A stretch of DNA of 64,000 nt from Desulfogranum mediterraneum DSM 13871 (GCF_000429965.1 NZ_AUCW01000004.1:248001-312000), one strand, 5' to 3'; positions 54,547 to 63,246 are shown, numbered from the stretch's first letter. The notes: generated by a model from the letters alone, not told the origin. Made by a program: numbers and translations.

Positions 54547-55374
54547 CTAGGCGGGACAGCCGGCCAGGGCCTGGGCCGCGATCTGGAGATGCTCCTTCTC
54601 GGCCTGGGCGATCTGGAGCAAGAGCTGTTCCAACTCCTGGCCGACAAAACGCTGTGCCAGGGCGCGGTACATCTCGTAGGCAGAGCACTCGATGCCCAGG
54701 GCCAACTCCAGGGCAAGCCGACAGGGAGACTCCGGCTGCTCCTCAAAAGAGGCCAAGAGCGAGGCCAGCTCCACCCCCCCCTCGATGATATCACCCTCCA
54801 GCTCATCATAGCAGGCGGCAAAGGAGAGGGGCGACTCCTGGAGAGAGGCCAGCTGGTGATGGAGAAGCCGGGCATGACCCTGTTCTGCCTGGGCCAGGAG
54901 TTGCAGGGGCGCTTCCAGTTCTGGGGCCATGTCCCAGGAAAGCAGTTCCAGGTAGAAGCGTTCGGCGCCCCGTTCAAGCTCCATGGCCTGGATCAGCAGC
55001 TGGGTTGCGCCGCCGCCAAGATCAAAGACCTTCAGATCAGGCATCCCGACCGGGGCGCGCCCCTCCCAGGCCAGCATCCCCCCCACCATGTTATAGATCA
55101 TCGGCGCAGCCGGTTCCCGCAAAGCAGCGATCATCAGCGCTGCAGCCTGGGAACGTTTTCCGGAACGACAGCTAAAGATCAGGCTTCGGTCCCCAGGCAG
55201 TTCAGCGGCGCGCCGGCTTAACTCAGCCAGGGGAATCAGCAGGGCGCCGGGAATATGGCCCCTCCGATACTCGTCTTCCTGGCGCACATCCACCACCAGA
55301 TAGTCGCGTTCGTGACCTTGCTGCTGCAGAACACGCAACTGCTCCACGGAGATGTCCTGATAGTCCTGACCCAT
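54547..55374 (-). CDS. Rhodanese-ferritin-like fusion protein
   Basis: This is a 275-residue two-domain protein. The rhodanese domain (about 5-110) has the active-site Cys69 (IFSCRSGKRSQ). The ferritin/rubrerythrin-like domain (about 125-272) has diiron-type ligands: ELERGAERF, AEQGHARLL (ExxH), IECSAYEMY and AEKEHLQIA (ExxH). The ATG at 55374 has GGGAGGAG upstream. Rhodanese domains transfer sulfane sulfur and ferritin-like domains bind iron or reduce peroxides. The fusion may link sulfur and iron handling or oxidative defence in an anaerobe. It heads the operon with the two acyl-CoA synthetases. Confidence 0.87.
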   Translation of the reverse strand: MGQDYQDISVEQLRVLQQQGHERDYLVVDVRQEDEYRRGHIPGALLIPLAELSRRAAELPGDRSLIFSCRSGKRSQAAALMIAALREPAAPMIYNMVGGMLAWEGRAPVGMPDLKVFDLGGGATQLLIQAMELERGAERFYLELLSWDMAPELEAPLQLLAQAEQGHARLLHHQLASLQESPLSFAACYDELEGDIIEGGVELASLLASFEEQPESPCRLALELALGIECSAYEMYRALAQRFVGQELEQLLLQIAQAEKEHLQIAAQALAGCPA

Positions 55375-55621
55375 GATACGCTCCTCCCTGTTGACTGCCT
55401 TGCCCTGTGAAGTCCCGGAAAAGAAAAAAGGAGGCCGGGACACCCTTGCGAGCAAGCTATCCTCTCATTTCCGCCACCCTACCGTAAAACAGACTAGCCC
55501 AAAACCAAAAAAAAAGGGTAGAATCGATCCTGATGCTGTAAACGCTACCTGTTCGCGCCTTTATCCAGCTTAAAGGCTAGCCTTAACTCACCTCACCCCC
55601 CAATACCGCCCGGAGGTCCCC

Positions 55622-56461
55622 ATGAGTGTCCGCAATATCACCTCACTGACCCTGTTGCTCTCCTTTCTCCTGCTGACCCTGACCAGTATCGTTCTCTACA
55701 TCGTCCCTGAGGGCCGGGTGGCCTACTGGTCGGACTGGCGGATGATGGGTCTATCCAAATCCCAATGGGGAGATATCCACATCAACCTGGGTTTTCTCTT
55801 TCTGGCGGCTCTGCTCCTCCATCTCTACTATAACTGGAAACCGCTGATGGCCTATATGAAAAACAGGGCCAGGGAGCTCAAGATCTTTACCCCGGATTTC
55901 ACCATCGCCCTGCTGCTGACCGCGGCTTTTACCGTCGGTACCCTCCTCATGGTACCGCCCTTCAGCACCATCCTGGATTTCGGCAGCTCCTTTAAGGATG
56001 CGGCAGCAGATCGTTACGGCGAGCCACCCTATGGCCACGCCGAGCTCTCCTCCTTAAAGATGCTGGCCAAACGCACCGGTCTGGAACTGGAGACCATCAG
56101 GACCCAGTTGACCGCAGCCCAGATCCGCTTTACAGATGAGAGCCAGACCCTGCTGGCCATCGCCCAGGCCAACCAGCTCACCCCCAAGGCGCTCTTTGAT
56201 ATCATCAAACCAATGCCTGCCAAGGTGGAGACCGGAGCCAGCCAGCCCTTTCCAGAGCTGCCCTTCCCGGGACTGGGACGAAAGGTGCTCAAAGATCTCT
56301 GCCAGGAGTACGGCCTTGACCTGGAAAAGGTGAGCGCAGCCCTGGAAGCCAAGGGTGTGCAGGCTGATCCAGGCCAGACCCTCAAGGAGATTGGTGCTGC
56401 CAACGACACCGATCCCCACGCCCTCTTTGAGATCCTTCATGGGGTCGCAGTCACGCCCTGA
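55622..56461 (+). CDS. DUF4405 membrane protein with C-terminal tandem repeats
   Basis: This 279-residue protein has three membrane segments (about 7-29, 53-74, 93-115). His residues in GDIHINLGFLFLAALLLHLY could bind heme, as in DUF4405/cytochrome b561-like proteins. The soluble tail has two repeats of about 60 residues: ELSSLKMLAKRTGLELETI...QTLLAIAQANQLTPKALFDI, then GRKVLKDLCQEYGLDLEKV...QTLKEIGAANDTDPHALFEI. The repeat fold is unknown to me but looks helical. It is divergent from the rhodanese-ferritin gene. A membrane electron-transfer role is likely but unproven. Confidence 0.78.
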   Translation: MSVRNITSLTLLLSFLLLTLTSIVLYIVPEGRVAYWSDWRMMGLSKSQWGDIHINLGFLFLAALLLHLYYNWKPLMAYMKNRARELKIFTPDFTIALLLTAAFTVGTLLMVPPFSTILDFGSSFKDAAADRYGEPPYGHAELSSLKMLAKRTGLELETIRTQLTAAQIRFTDESQTLLAIAQANQLTPKALFDIIKPMPAKVETGASQPFPELPFPGLGRKVLKDLCQEYGLDLEKVSAALEAKGVQADPGQTLKEIGAANDTDPHALFEILHGVAVTP

Positions 56462-56480
56462 GTCTCAGCTGCCCGAGCTT

Positions 56481-56508
56481 CTGTAACCACCCCATGCCCT
56501 GGTTACAG
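56481..56508. other. Inverted repeat between convergent genes
   Basis: CTGTAACCA and TGGTTACAG form a 9-bp stem with a 10-base loop, between the ends of the DUF4405 gene and tilS. No T run follows on either strand, so it is at best a weak terminator. Confidence 0.45.
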
Positions 56509-56547
56509 GAGCGAGGAGCGGCCCGCACCGCTGATCAGATCCCGGCC

Positions 56548-57579
56548 CTAGCGACCACTGCCTCGCCAGGCCACCCTGCCGCGAGGATATTCAAAGCTCA
56601 GCCGATCCCGACTGATCCCCACCCGCAGTCCCCTGCTGAGATGCAGTTCCGAGCCGTTTCTTCCCCCTGCCGCTGCCCGGACCAGGGCCATGATCTGCTC
56701 ATACTGGGCAGCAGAACCCATTTCCCAGAGCAGGGACTCGAGAAAGCGTCGCTGCAGGGCCGGATGGTGTCCGGCCAGGCAGGACCGATCAAGCTGCACC
56801 GGAAAGATAAGCCGTCCCCAGGAGTCCCGTTGCGAGACAAGGACCTCGGCCTGGAGCTGTTCCACCACCCCGGCCAGATAATGTTCATCTTCGCTGAGGT
56901 TGGCCGCCGTCTTCAGGAGGGCCTTACGGATACCCTGGTCATACTCCTGCTCCAACAGGGGCAGGAGTTGATGACGAATACGGTTGCGCAGGTAGGCCGG
57001 ATCCCGATTACTGGAGTCCTGGCAAAAGACAATCTGCCGCTCTTCAAGATAGGCGTATATTTGATGCTTAAAGACGCTGAGCAGGGGCCGAATAATCCCC
57101 CTGCTGGAGACCTGCATCCCTGAGAGGGCCTTACGACTGCTGCCGCGAAGCAGACGCAGCAAGAGCTCCTCGACCTGATCATCGGCCGTATGGGCCACGG
57201 CAAGGGCGGCTGCATCGTATTTTTCCTGGATCCGGGCCAGGGCCTGGTAGCGGAGTTCCCTGGCCGCCTGCTCCACAGACCACTTCCTGGCCACCGCCTC
57301 GGTTGCGGTGGCCACCCGGACCACCTCCCAGGGCAGGCCCAATCGGCCAGCGCACTCCCTGACCAGCTGCTCTTCCGCCGGAACCTCTGCCGGACGCAGA
57401 CCATGGTCTACATAGACGGCAACCAGCTCCACGGCCAATGGGGTGGCAAGGCGGGCAAGGATATGAAGCAGGGCCGTGGAATCGGGTCCTCCGGAGACAG
57501 CGACCACCAGGCGGCTGTTCGGCTGGAGCAGGGACTCGGAGCTCAGGGTCTGATAGACGGTGCGTTCTAGGGGTTGCAT
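56548..57579 (-). CDS. tilS: tRNA(Ile)-lysidine synthetase TilS
   Basis: This 343-residue enzyme has the PP-loop SGGPDS at residues 29-34 (VVAVSGGPDSTALLHIL), HTADDQVEELLLRLLRG, and QDSSNRDPAYLRNRIRHQLL, all typical of TilS. It changes C34 of tRNA-Ile to lysidine so that it reads AUA. The ATG at 57579 is chosen because the proximal codons match TilS; the frame extends to 57693. The C-terminal domain is short compared with E. coli TilS, as in many bacteria. Confidence 0.94.
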   Translation of the reverse strand: MQPLERTVYQTLSSESLLQPNSRLVVAVSGGPDSTALLHILARLATPLAVELVAVYVDHGLRPAEVPAEEQLVRECAGRLGLPWEVVRVATATEAVARKWSVEQAARELRYQALARIQEKYDAAALAVAHTADDQVEELLLRLLRGSSRKALSGMQVSSRGIIRPLLSVFKHQIYAYLEERQIVFCQDSSNRDPAYLRNRIRHQLLPLLEQEYDQGIRKALLKTAANLSEDEHYLAGVVEQLQAEVLVSQRDSWGRLIFPVQLDRSCLAGHHPALQRRFLESLLWEMGSAAQYEQIMALVRAAAGGRNGSELHLSRGLRVGISRDRLSFEYPRGRVAWRGSGR

Positions 57580-57794
57580 GGGAAGGTACCGGGAGGGAAA
57601 GAGACGGCAGATGAAAAAAGAGCGGCGCTCTTTGCCGGCATGGAGCAGCATCTGGCCGCGGTGGTGTTCAAGCCCCCATGGGCTCATCCTCACTGCCGCA
57701 GGAGGAGAGCGCTCAGCTGAGGCGGTGGCTGGAACGCACTGAAGGGAGCAGCCTGGCTGTCAGGCTGCAGGCCATGCCGAGTCGAGGGTTGAGC

Positions 57795-58025
57795 TCAGTC
57801 TTCTCCGGATCCGCCCGAACGGTTGGGAAGTTTAAAAAAGCTCAGCCCAAAGAAGATCGCCCAGAGGAGCAGTACTCCACCGGCAAGGCCGTCCAAAGCG
57901 CGTTCCATGGGTGAGGCCACTCCGGCCTCCACCCGAATATTCATCACCAGCCAGATCAGCAGCAGCACGCCGGTCACTATCGGCCGCAGCCAGGAGATTC
58001 TTTTCTTTCTGTTAAGCCTTGTCAT
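57795..58025 (-). CDS. Small hypothetical membrane protein
   Basis: This 76-residue protein has a basic N-terminus (MTRLNRKKRISWLRP) and two membrane segments (about 15-33 and 45-65). I do not recognise the family. Composition and codon use look like a real small membrane gene. It begins 3 bp from copy 2 of the dispersed repeat, whose reverse strand would supply the upstream region. tilS follows on the same strand. Confidence 0.6.
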   Translation of the reverse strand: MTRLNRKKRISWLRPIVTGVLLLIWLVMNIRVEAGVASPMERALDGLAGGVLLLWAIFFGLSFFKLPNRSGGSGED

Positions 58026-58028
58026 AAG

Positions 58029-58168
58029 GGTACCTTGAAAAATGAGATTTTGGGATCAAGGTTAAGGCGCGCGCTAAATTTTTCCGCAGGCATATATTTG
58101 ATATTCCGAGGATAAAATTTTAAGCGCAACGCCAAGATTGGAAGAAAAGGCAATTTTTCAAGAAGGCC
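58029..58168 (+). repeat. Dispersed ~140-bp repeat, copy 2
   Basis: The element runs from GGTACCTTGAAAAATGAGAT to GCAATTTTTCAAGAAGGCCC. The ends form an 11-bp near-perfect inverted repeat (CCTTGAAAAAT/ATTTTTCAAGA). Inside, GCGCGCTAAATTTT and AAAATTTTAAGCGC are also inverted, so the element can fold into one long hairpin. It is the best-preserved copy. Confidence 0.88.
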
Positions 58169-58370
58169 CATAACTCTTCACGTCTTCTGATCATGATTGC
58201 AGGCCGCCTTGCAGCCTTGCCCTTTCGCCCAGGCTCCGGGAGAGAGGGAGACTGGACCTGAACCCCGCTGCCGCTGGCTCCTTGCCCGAAAGGCCTGAAG
58301 AGCGGCACGAGCAGAGCCTGGCGCCAGGAACTCCCTGTTCAGGCATGCCTGGGATCTCGGCCAGGTCGGG

Positions 58371-58399
58371 CCGGCCGGCTGCCTTGGGCTGCCGGCCGG
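58371..58399. other. GC-rich palindrome downstream of pntB
   Basis: CCGGCCGGC and GCCGGCCGG enclose an 11-base centre that can extend the stem. It lies 27 bp past the pntB stop. Without a T run it may act as an mRNA-stabilising hairpin or REP-like site. The stretch 58169-58425 holds no gene I can support. Confidence 0.5.
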
Positions 58400-58425
58400 C
58401 TGGTGGGGGCCGATAGAGTGGGCTC

Positions 58426-59817
58426 TTAATCCGAGCCCTTGAACTCCGCCACCAGGGCCTGGATGGAGGCCTTGGCATCGCCAAAGTACATTCTGGAGTT
58501 TTCGCCAAAGAAGAGCGCGTTCTGAATGCCGGCAAAGCCGGGATTCATGGAGCGCTTCAGGACGATCACGGTCCTGGCCCGATGGGTCTCGATGATGGGC
58601 ATCCCGTAGATCGGGCTGTTCTCATCATCCAGGGCCGCAGGGTTGACCACATCGTTGGCCCCGATGACCACACAGACGTCGATGGTATCCATCCTGGGAT
58701 TGATATCATCCATCTCCACCAGCTGGTCATAGGGCACGTTGGCCTCGGCCAGGAGCACGTTCATGTGCCCCGGCATCCGGCCGGCTACCGGATGGATGGC
58801 GTAGGAGACCTCGGTATCGTTGGCCTCCAGCAGGTCGCCCAGTTCGCGGACCACGTGCTGGGCCTGGGCCACGGCCAGGCCGTAGCCGGGAACAAAGGCC
58901 ACGGAATCTGCAGCCTCCAGGATATAGTAGACATCCTCGGCAGTGGCCGGCCTGATCTCACCCTGGGGTCCGTCTCCGCCGGTAGCAGCGGCGGTGGTGG
59001 TGCCGAAGCCGGAGAAGAGCACGTTGGCCAGGGAGCGGTTCATGGCCTTGCACATGATCTTGGTCAGGATGATCCCGCTGGCCCCGACCAGGGCCCCGGC
59101 AACGATCAGGATGTTGTTGGAGATCACAAAACCGGCGGCACAGGCGGCCAGTCCGGAGTAGCTGTTGAGCAGGGAGATCACCACCGGCATGTCCGCACCA
59201 CCGATGGGAATGGTGGAGGTGACGCCAAAGCCCAGGGCAACCAGGACGATGACCACAAAGAAGAGGTAGCCAACCCAGGAGGCCGGGGTCAGGCTGAAAA
59301 TCAGCGCAGCGGCCAGGGCAGCCACCAGGATGGCACCGTTGATCAGGTGCTGGCCCTTGAAGATCACGGCCTGCTGGGAGATCTTACCGCTCAATTTACC
59401 AAAGGCCACCATGGAACCGGTAAAGGTCATCCCACCGATAAAGGCCGAGAGAAAGGCCACGGCAGCCAGAAAGACGGACATCTCCGGATGCTGATGAAAC
59501 TCACCCCAGGCCAGGAGCAGGCTGGAGATACCGCCGAAACCGTTGAACAGGGCCACCATCTCCGGCATGGAGGTCATCTCCACCTTATAGGCGGCAAACA
59601 GGCCGATCCCGCCACCGATGCACATCCCGATGATGATCCACCTGTAATCCAGGCCGTGGGAGAGCAGGGTAACCACGATGGCCAGGAGCATGCCCAGGGC
59701 CGAGAGCAGGTTCCCCTTTCTGGCCGTTGCCGGAGAGCTGAGCATCTTCAGGCCAAAGATGAACAGCGCGGCTGAGCCTACATATGCAAAGTTAATCCCA
59801 AGTACACCCAGGTTCAT
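58426..59817 (-). CDS. pntB: NAD(P) transhydrogenase subunit beta
   Basis: This 463-residue subunit has about nine membrane helices (from FAYVGSAALFIFGLKML) and a C-terminal NADP-binding domain III (FVPGYGLAVAQAQHVVREL, GRMPGHMNVLLAEANVPYDQ, DDINPRMDTIDVCVVIGAND). It couples hydride transfer between NADH and NADP to proton flow across the inner membrane. Its start overlaps pntA2 by 4 bp. The membrane topology and motifs are standard for the three-subunit enzyme. Confidence 0.96.
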   Translation of the reverse strand: MNLGVLGINFAYVGSAALFIFGLKMLSSPATARKGNLLSALGMLLAIVVTLLSHGLDYRWIIIGMCIGGGIGLFAAYKVEMTSMPEMVALFNGFGGISSLLLAWGEFHQHPEMSVFLAAVAFLSAFIGGMTFTGSMVAFGKLSGKISQQAVIFKGQHLINGAILVAALAAALIFSLTPASWVGYLFFVVIVLVALGFGVTSTIPIGGADMPVVISLLNSYSGLAACAAGFVISNNILIVAGALVGASGIILTKIMCKAMNRSLANVLFSGFGTTTAAATGGDGPQGEIRPATAEDVYYILEAADSVAFVPGYGLAVAQAQHVVRELGDLLEANDTEVSYAIHPVAGRMPGHMNVLLAEANVPYDQLVEMDDINPRMDTIDVCVVIGANDVVNPAALDDENSPIYGMPIIETHRARTVIVLKRSMNPGFAGIQNALFFGENSRMYFGDAKASIQALVAEFKGSD

Positions 59818-60107
59818 TTATTCTCTCCCTGATCTTTTTTCTTGAACATTTCCAGCATCCTGTTGGTGACGGCATAGCCGCCTACCACGTTGATGGTGGC
59901 AAAAACCACGGCCAGGGTACCGAGAAAGGCGGCAAAGCCCAGGCTATCGGTCTTCACAGAGGCCAGGGCACCGATCAGGGTAATCCCTGAGATGGCATTG
60001 GACCCGGACATCAGCGGGGTATGGAGGGTCGAGGGCACCTTGGAAATGAGCTCAAAGCCAAGGAAAATAGCCAGGACAAAGACAAAGGTTAAAAATACGG
60101 CTTCCAT
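59814..60107 (-). CDS. pntAB: NAD(P) transhydrogenase subunit alpha, membrane part
   Basis: This 97-residue protein has three membrane helices and corresponds to the C-terminal membrane part of PntA (VPSTLHTPLMSGSNAISGIT is the signature). GAGG lies six bases before the ATG at 60107. It sits between pntA1 and pntB with overlaps or small gaps, giving a coupled three-gene unit. A GTG at 60119 is a less likely start. Confidence 0.93.
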   Translation of the reverse strand: MEAVFLTFVFVLAIFLGFELISKVPSTLHTPLMSGSNAISGITLIGALASVKTDSLGFAAFLGTLAVVFATINVVGGYAVTNRMLEMFKKKDQGENK

Positions 60108-60115
60108 TCCAATCC

Positions 60116-61252
60116 TCACTTATTCATAATAGATTTGTACATCTCACTGAAGAGCGCCTCGCTGTGGGTGATCAGGGCCCCCTGGATGATCTCATCCTCC
60201 AGGTTGAGGACAAACTCGCCCTGCTCCTTGTCCCAGAAATGTTCGATAAAGTTGCCCAGGTTTGCGGAATACATCTGGCTGGCGGTCAGGGCCACCATCC
60301 CGGGGAGATTGCCCAGACCGACGATCTTGACCCCGTTTTTCTCCACCACCTGATCCAACTCCGAGCCCTCGACATTGCCGCCGGTCTCCACGGCCATATC
60401 AACAATCACCGAACCGGGCTGCATCTGCTCGATGATGGTTTGGTCAATGATCCTGGGGGCTGGGCGACCAAAGAGCTGGGCCGTGGTGATGACGATATCC
60501 GCCTGGCTGCAGGCCTTGGCCATCCCCTGTTTCTGAAGCTCCAGCTGCTCGGGAGTCAGCTGGACGGCATAGCCGTCCTTGGTCTGGCCGGTCTCGCCCA
60601 GATCCACCTTGACAAACTTGGCACCCAGGGATTTGACCTGCTCCTCGACCACCTCCCTGGTGTCAAAGGCTTCCACCCTTGCTCCCAGGCGACGGGCCGT
60701 GGCAATGGCCTGGAGGCCGGCGACCCCGACCCCGATGATAAAGACCTTGGCCGGCTTGATGGTTCCGGAAGGGGTGGTCATCATGGGCAGGATCTTATCC
60801 AACTGCCGGGCCCCCAGGATCACGGCAACATAGCCCCCCAGGTTGGCCTGGGAACTGAGCACGTCCATCTTCTGGGCAATGGTGGTTCGGGGAATCATCT
60901 CCAGGCTGACCCCGCTGACCTTGGCCGTGACCATGGCTTCAACCAGCTCTTCCTCGTTAAAGGGGTCGAGATAGCTGACATGGATGGCCCCCTCCTTCAT
61001 CAGGGCGACCTCTTCAAGGGGGGGCTTGCGCAGGCGCAGGATAATGTCACCACCCTTGAGCAGCTCTTCCCGCCCGGAACCAATGCTTGCCCCAACTTCA
61101 GCGTAGGCTGCATCGCTATAGGCACAGGATTCGCCCAGGCCCTGCTCGATCACCACTTCGGCTCCGAGTTTGACCAGTTTCCCTGCAGTGGCGGGGATCA
61201 AGGGCACTCTGGTTTCGCCTGGACGGGTTTCTTTCATCACCGCTATTTTCAT
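60116..61252 (-). CDS. pntAA: NAD(P) transhydrogenase subunit alpha, NAD-binding part
   Basis: This 378-residue soluble subunit has the alanine dehydrogenase/PntA N-terminal fold: MKIAVMKETRPGETRVPLIP, then KVFIIGVGVAGLQAIATARR for NAD binding, and VIVDMAVETGGNVEGS. AGGAG precedes the ATG at 61252; the open frame extends to 61372 without homology. A sigma-70-like promoter lies upstream at the end of mpl. Confidence 0.95.
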   Translation of the reverse strand: MKIAVMKETRPGETRVPLIPATAGKLVKLGAEVVIEQGLGESCAYSDAAYAEVGASIGSGREELLKGGDIILRLRKPPLEEVALMKEGAIHVSYLDPFNEEELVEAMVTAKVSGVSLEMIPRTTIAQKMDVLSSQANLGGYVAVILGARQLDKILPMMTTPSGTIKPAKVFIIGVGVAGLQAIATARRLGARVEAFDTREVVEEQVKSLGAKFVKVDLGETGQTKDGYAVQLTPEQLELQKQGMAKACSQADIVITTAQLFGRPAPRIIDQTIIEQMQPGSVIVDMAVETGGNVEGSELDQVVEKNGVKIVGLGNLPGMVALTASQMYSANLGNFIEHFWDKEQGEFVLNLEDEIIQGALITHSEALFSEMYKSIMNK

Positions 61253-61462
61253 AAAATTGGACTCCTTGCTCTGGAACGAAGATTGTAGCGATATGGGATG
61301 AGGAGCTGAAGTCTTGATGATGAGCGCAGCTGCACGCCTCCTGTAGTCGCAGGTGACCGATGGAGATACCACCTACCAAGGCTCAGGCTGATGCGGCAAC
61401 GCTCAAACAAGGCGGAACACAACCTCACCGCAGCTTACCTCAAATGGATTAAAAAACTTTTA

Positions 61463-61492
61463 AACCTAGCGGTTTGCAAAGGGAACTGTCAA
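61463..61492 (-). promoter_or_regulatory. Putative sigma-70 promoter of the pntA1-pntA2-pntB operon
   Basis: On the minus strand a perfect -35 TTGACA is followed after 18 bases by TAGGTT. The -35 overlaps the mpl stop codon. The leader to pntA1 would be about 200 bases. The -10 match is only moderate. Confidence 0.4.
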
Positions 61493-62985
61493 GGGAAATC
61501 ACGGAGTTCAGCCAATAATCGCTGGTGAATATTATCAAAACCTCCGTTGGAGAGAATGGCCACCACATCCCCTGGCCTGAGGGAGCTGGTGAGCTGGCAG
61601 AGGATGGCTTCGGTATCCGCCTGATAATCGGCCTTAAGCCCTCGCTCGCGCAGGGCTTGGACCAGTGCGACCGAGGAAAACTGCTCCTGGGGAGGGATAT
61701 CGGCCAGGGGCAGATGTTCGCGGACAATGACCTGGTCTGCCGGGTCAAAAACCTGACTGTACAGCTCCTGGAACACTGCCCTGCGGCTGGAGTTGGTCCT
61801 GGGCTCGAAGACCACGATCAGTCGCTGCCCGGGCCAGGCCATCCGCAGGGCCTTGACCGTCTCCCGGACCGCCGTGGGATGATGGGCAAAATCATCCACC
61901 ACCGTCACCCCGGCCTCGCAGCCGCGCACCTGCTGCCGCCGCTTCACCCCCTCAAAGGCGGCTACTCCCGGCGCGATCGCCTCCAGGGGAAATCCCAGAT
62001 GATCCAGGAGGGCAATGACCGCAGTGGCGTTGAGCACATTGTGGGCCCCGGGCATGGGCACGGTAAAACGCCCCCTGTCACGGCCACCGCAGCTGAGCCG
62101 AAAATCGGTGGCCAGGCCGCGGACCTCGACCCGACTCACCTGCCAGGAGCATTCCCGGCCAAAGCCATAGCTGAGTACCGGGCAACTCGCGGCCTGTGCC
62201 AGCTCAGCCACCAGCGGATCATCGGTATTGGCCACCAGCAGGCCGTTGTCGGGGATCCGGTGGATAAATTCGCGAAAGGAATCCTTGATCGCCTCGAGGT
62301 CGGCAAAGATATCGGCATGGTCAAACTCGACCGAGGTCAGGATGGCGCACTGCGGCCGATAGTGTTGGAACTTGGAGACCTTGTTGAAGAAGGCGGTATC
62401 ATACTCATCGCCCTCCACCACAAAGAAAGCCGGTCCTGCCCCTCCGCCCGGTCTGCCCTGTTCGCCTCCAGGGGCAAGGTGGTAGTTGGCCCCAAAGGCC
62501 TCGACAATGCCGCCGATCATGAATCCCGGAGTGGCTCCCAGACGGTGAAGGGTGGAGGCTAAGAGGGAAGAGGTGGTGGTCTTGCCGTGGGTGCCGGTCA
62601 CCACCAGGGGCTGATGTTGGCTTAGGAAAAAGTGGGCCAGGGCCTGGGGCATGGAGAGGTAGGGGAGCCCACGATCGGCCAGGCCAATGGCCTCGGGATT
62701 GGAAGCCCTCACCACGTTGCCAACGATGACCAGATCAGGGGCAGGCTCCAGATGAGCGGCAGAATAGCCCTCAAGGACAGGGATCTGCTCTTCAGCCAGA
62801 AAATCGGACATGGGGGGATAGACATTCTGGTCGGAACCGGTCACCCGATAGCCCTGGGTCTTCAACATCCCGGCCAGGGCTGCCATGCCGGTACCGCAGA
62901 TACCGATGAGGTGGATGTGTCGGGGCTGGGGAGGACAGCGGTTGAGGGCCGGCTCCAGGCTGGCCGTCGCTGCAGAGGAGGTCAT
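61489..62985 (-). CDS. mpl: UDP-MurNAc:tripeptide ligase Mpl
   Basis: This 498-residue Mur ligase family enzyme has HIHLIGICGTGMAALAGMLK at the N-terminus (Rossmann loop) and ATP loop TGTHGKTTTSSLL. FFVVEGDEYDTAFF and EFDHADIF are metal/substrate loops, and YDDF-equivalent VVDDFAHHPTAV follows. The FFVVEGDEYDTAFFNK form favours Mpl over MurC. Mpl joins recycled tripeptide to UDP-MurNAc. Its start overlaps the stop of a 60-residue ORF by 4 bp. AmpG elsewhere in the window supports recycling. Confidence 0.92.
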   Translation of the reverse strand: MTSSAATASLEPALNRCPPQPRHIHLIGICGTGMAALAGMLKTQGYRVTGSDQNVYPPMSDFLAEEQIPVLEGYSAAHLEPAPDLVIVGNVVRASNPEAIGLADRGLPYLSMPQALAHFFLSQHQPLVVTGTHGKTTTSSLLASTLHRLGATPGFMIGGIVEAFGANYHLAPGGEQGRPGGGAGPAFFVVEGDEYDTAFFNKVSKFQHYRPQCAILTSVEFDHADIFADLEAIKDSFREFIHRIPDNGLLVANTDDPLVAELAQAASCPVLSYGFGRECSWQVSRVEVRGLATDFRLSCGGRDRGRFTVPMPGAHNVLNATAVIALLDHLGFPLEAIAPGVAAFEGVKRRQQVRGCEAGVTVVDDFAHHPTAVRETVKALRMAWPGQRLIVVFEPRTNSSRRAVFQELYSQVFDPADQVIVREHLPLADIPPQEQFSSVALVQALRERGLKADYQADTEAILCQLTSSLRPGDVVAILSNGGFDNIHQRLLAELRDFP

Positions 62986-63164
62986 TGAGAACGCACCGAC
63001 CGTTTGACCGCCGTATAGACCTGATCAAAGGTCTCGGCAAAGTTGCCTGGAGTCAGGCGGCCCACCTCGATAAACTTGACCACGATTTCCTTGGCCCCCT
63101 TGAAGATGGCCTCATCGCTGACCGGTCGATTCAACGACCCCCCTTTGCTCTTTTCTCCGTTCAC
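62982..63164 (-). CDS. Small hypothetical protein coupled to mpl
   Basis: This is a 60-residue protein with a basic N-terminus and an amphipathic helical body (AIFKGAKEIVVKFIEVGRLT, then NFAETFDQVYTAVKRSV). I do not recognise the family, though similar short proteins occur in Desulfobacterota as far as I recall. Its stop overlaps the mpl start by 4 bp, which argues for a real, translated gene. No Cys or catalytic motif is visible. Confidence 0.65.
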   Translation of the reverse strand: MNGEKSKGGSLNRPVSDEAIFKGAKEIVVKFIEVGRLTPGNFAETFDQVYTAVKRSVRSQ

Positions 63165-63189
63165 ATCACGCCTCTTGGGTTAATCGAAT

Positions 63190-63246
63190 AAAAAAACCCC
63201 CTGTCACCGGAAGAAGGCCAATTCTTAACCAGATGTAACAGGGGGT
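63190..63246 (-). terminator. Rho-independent terminator after the exported protein gene
   Basis: On the minus strand ACCCCCTGT pairs with ACAGGGGGT around a loop of about 33 bases, followed by T6-7. It lies about 80 bp after the stop at 63325 and upstream of the 60-residue ORF. Confidence 0.75.
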
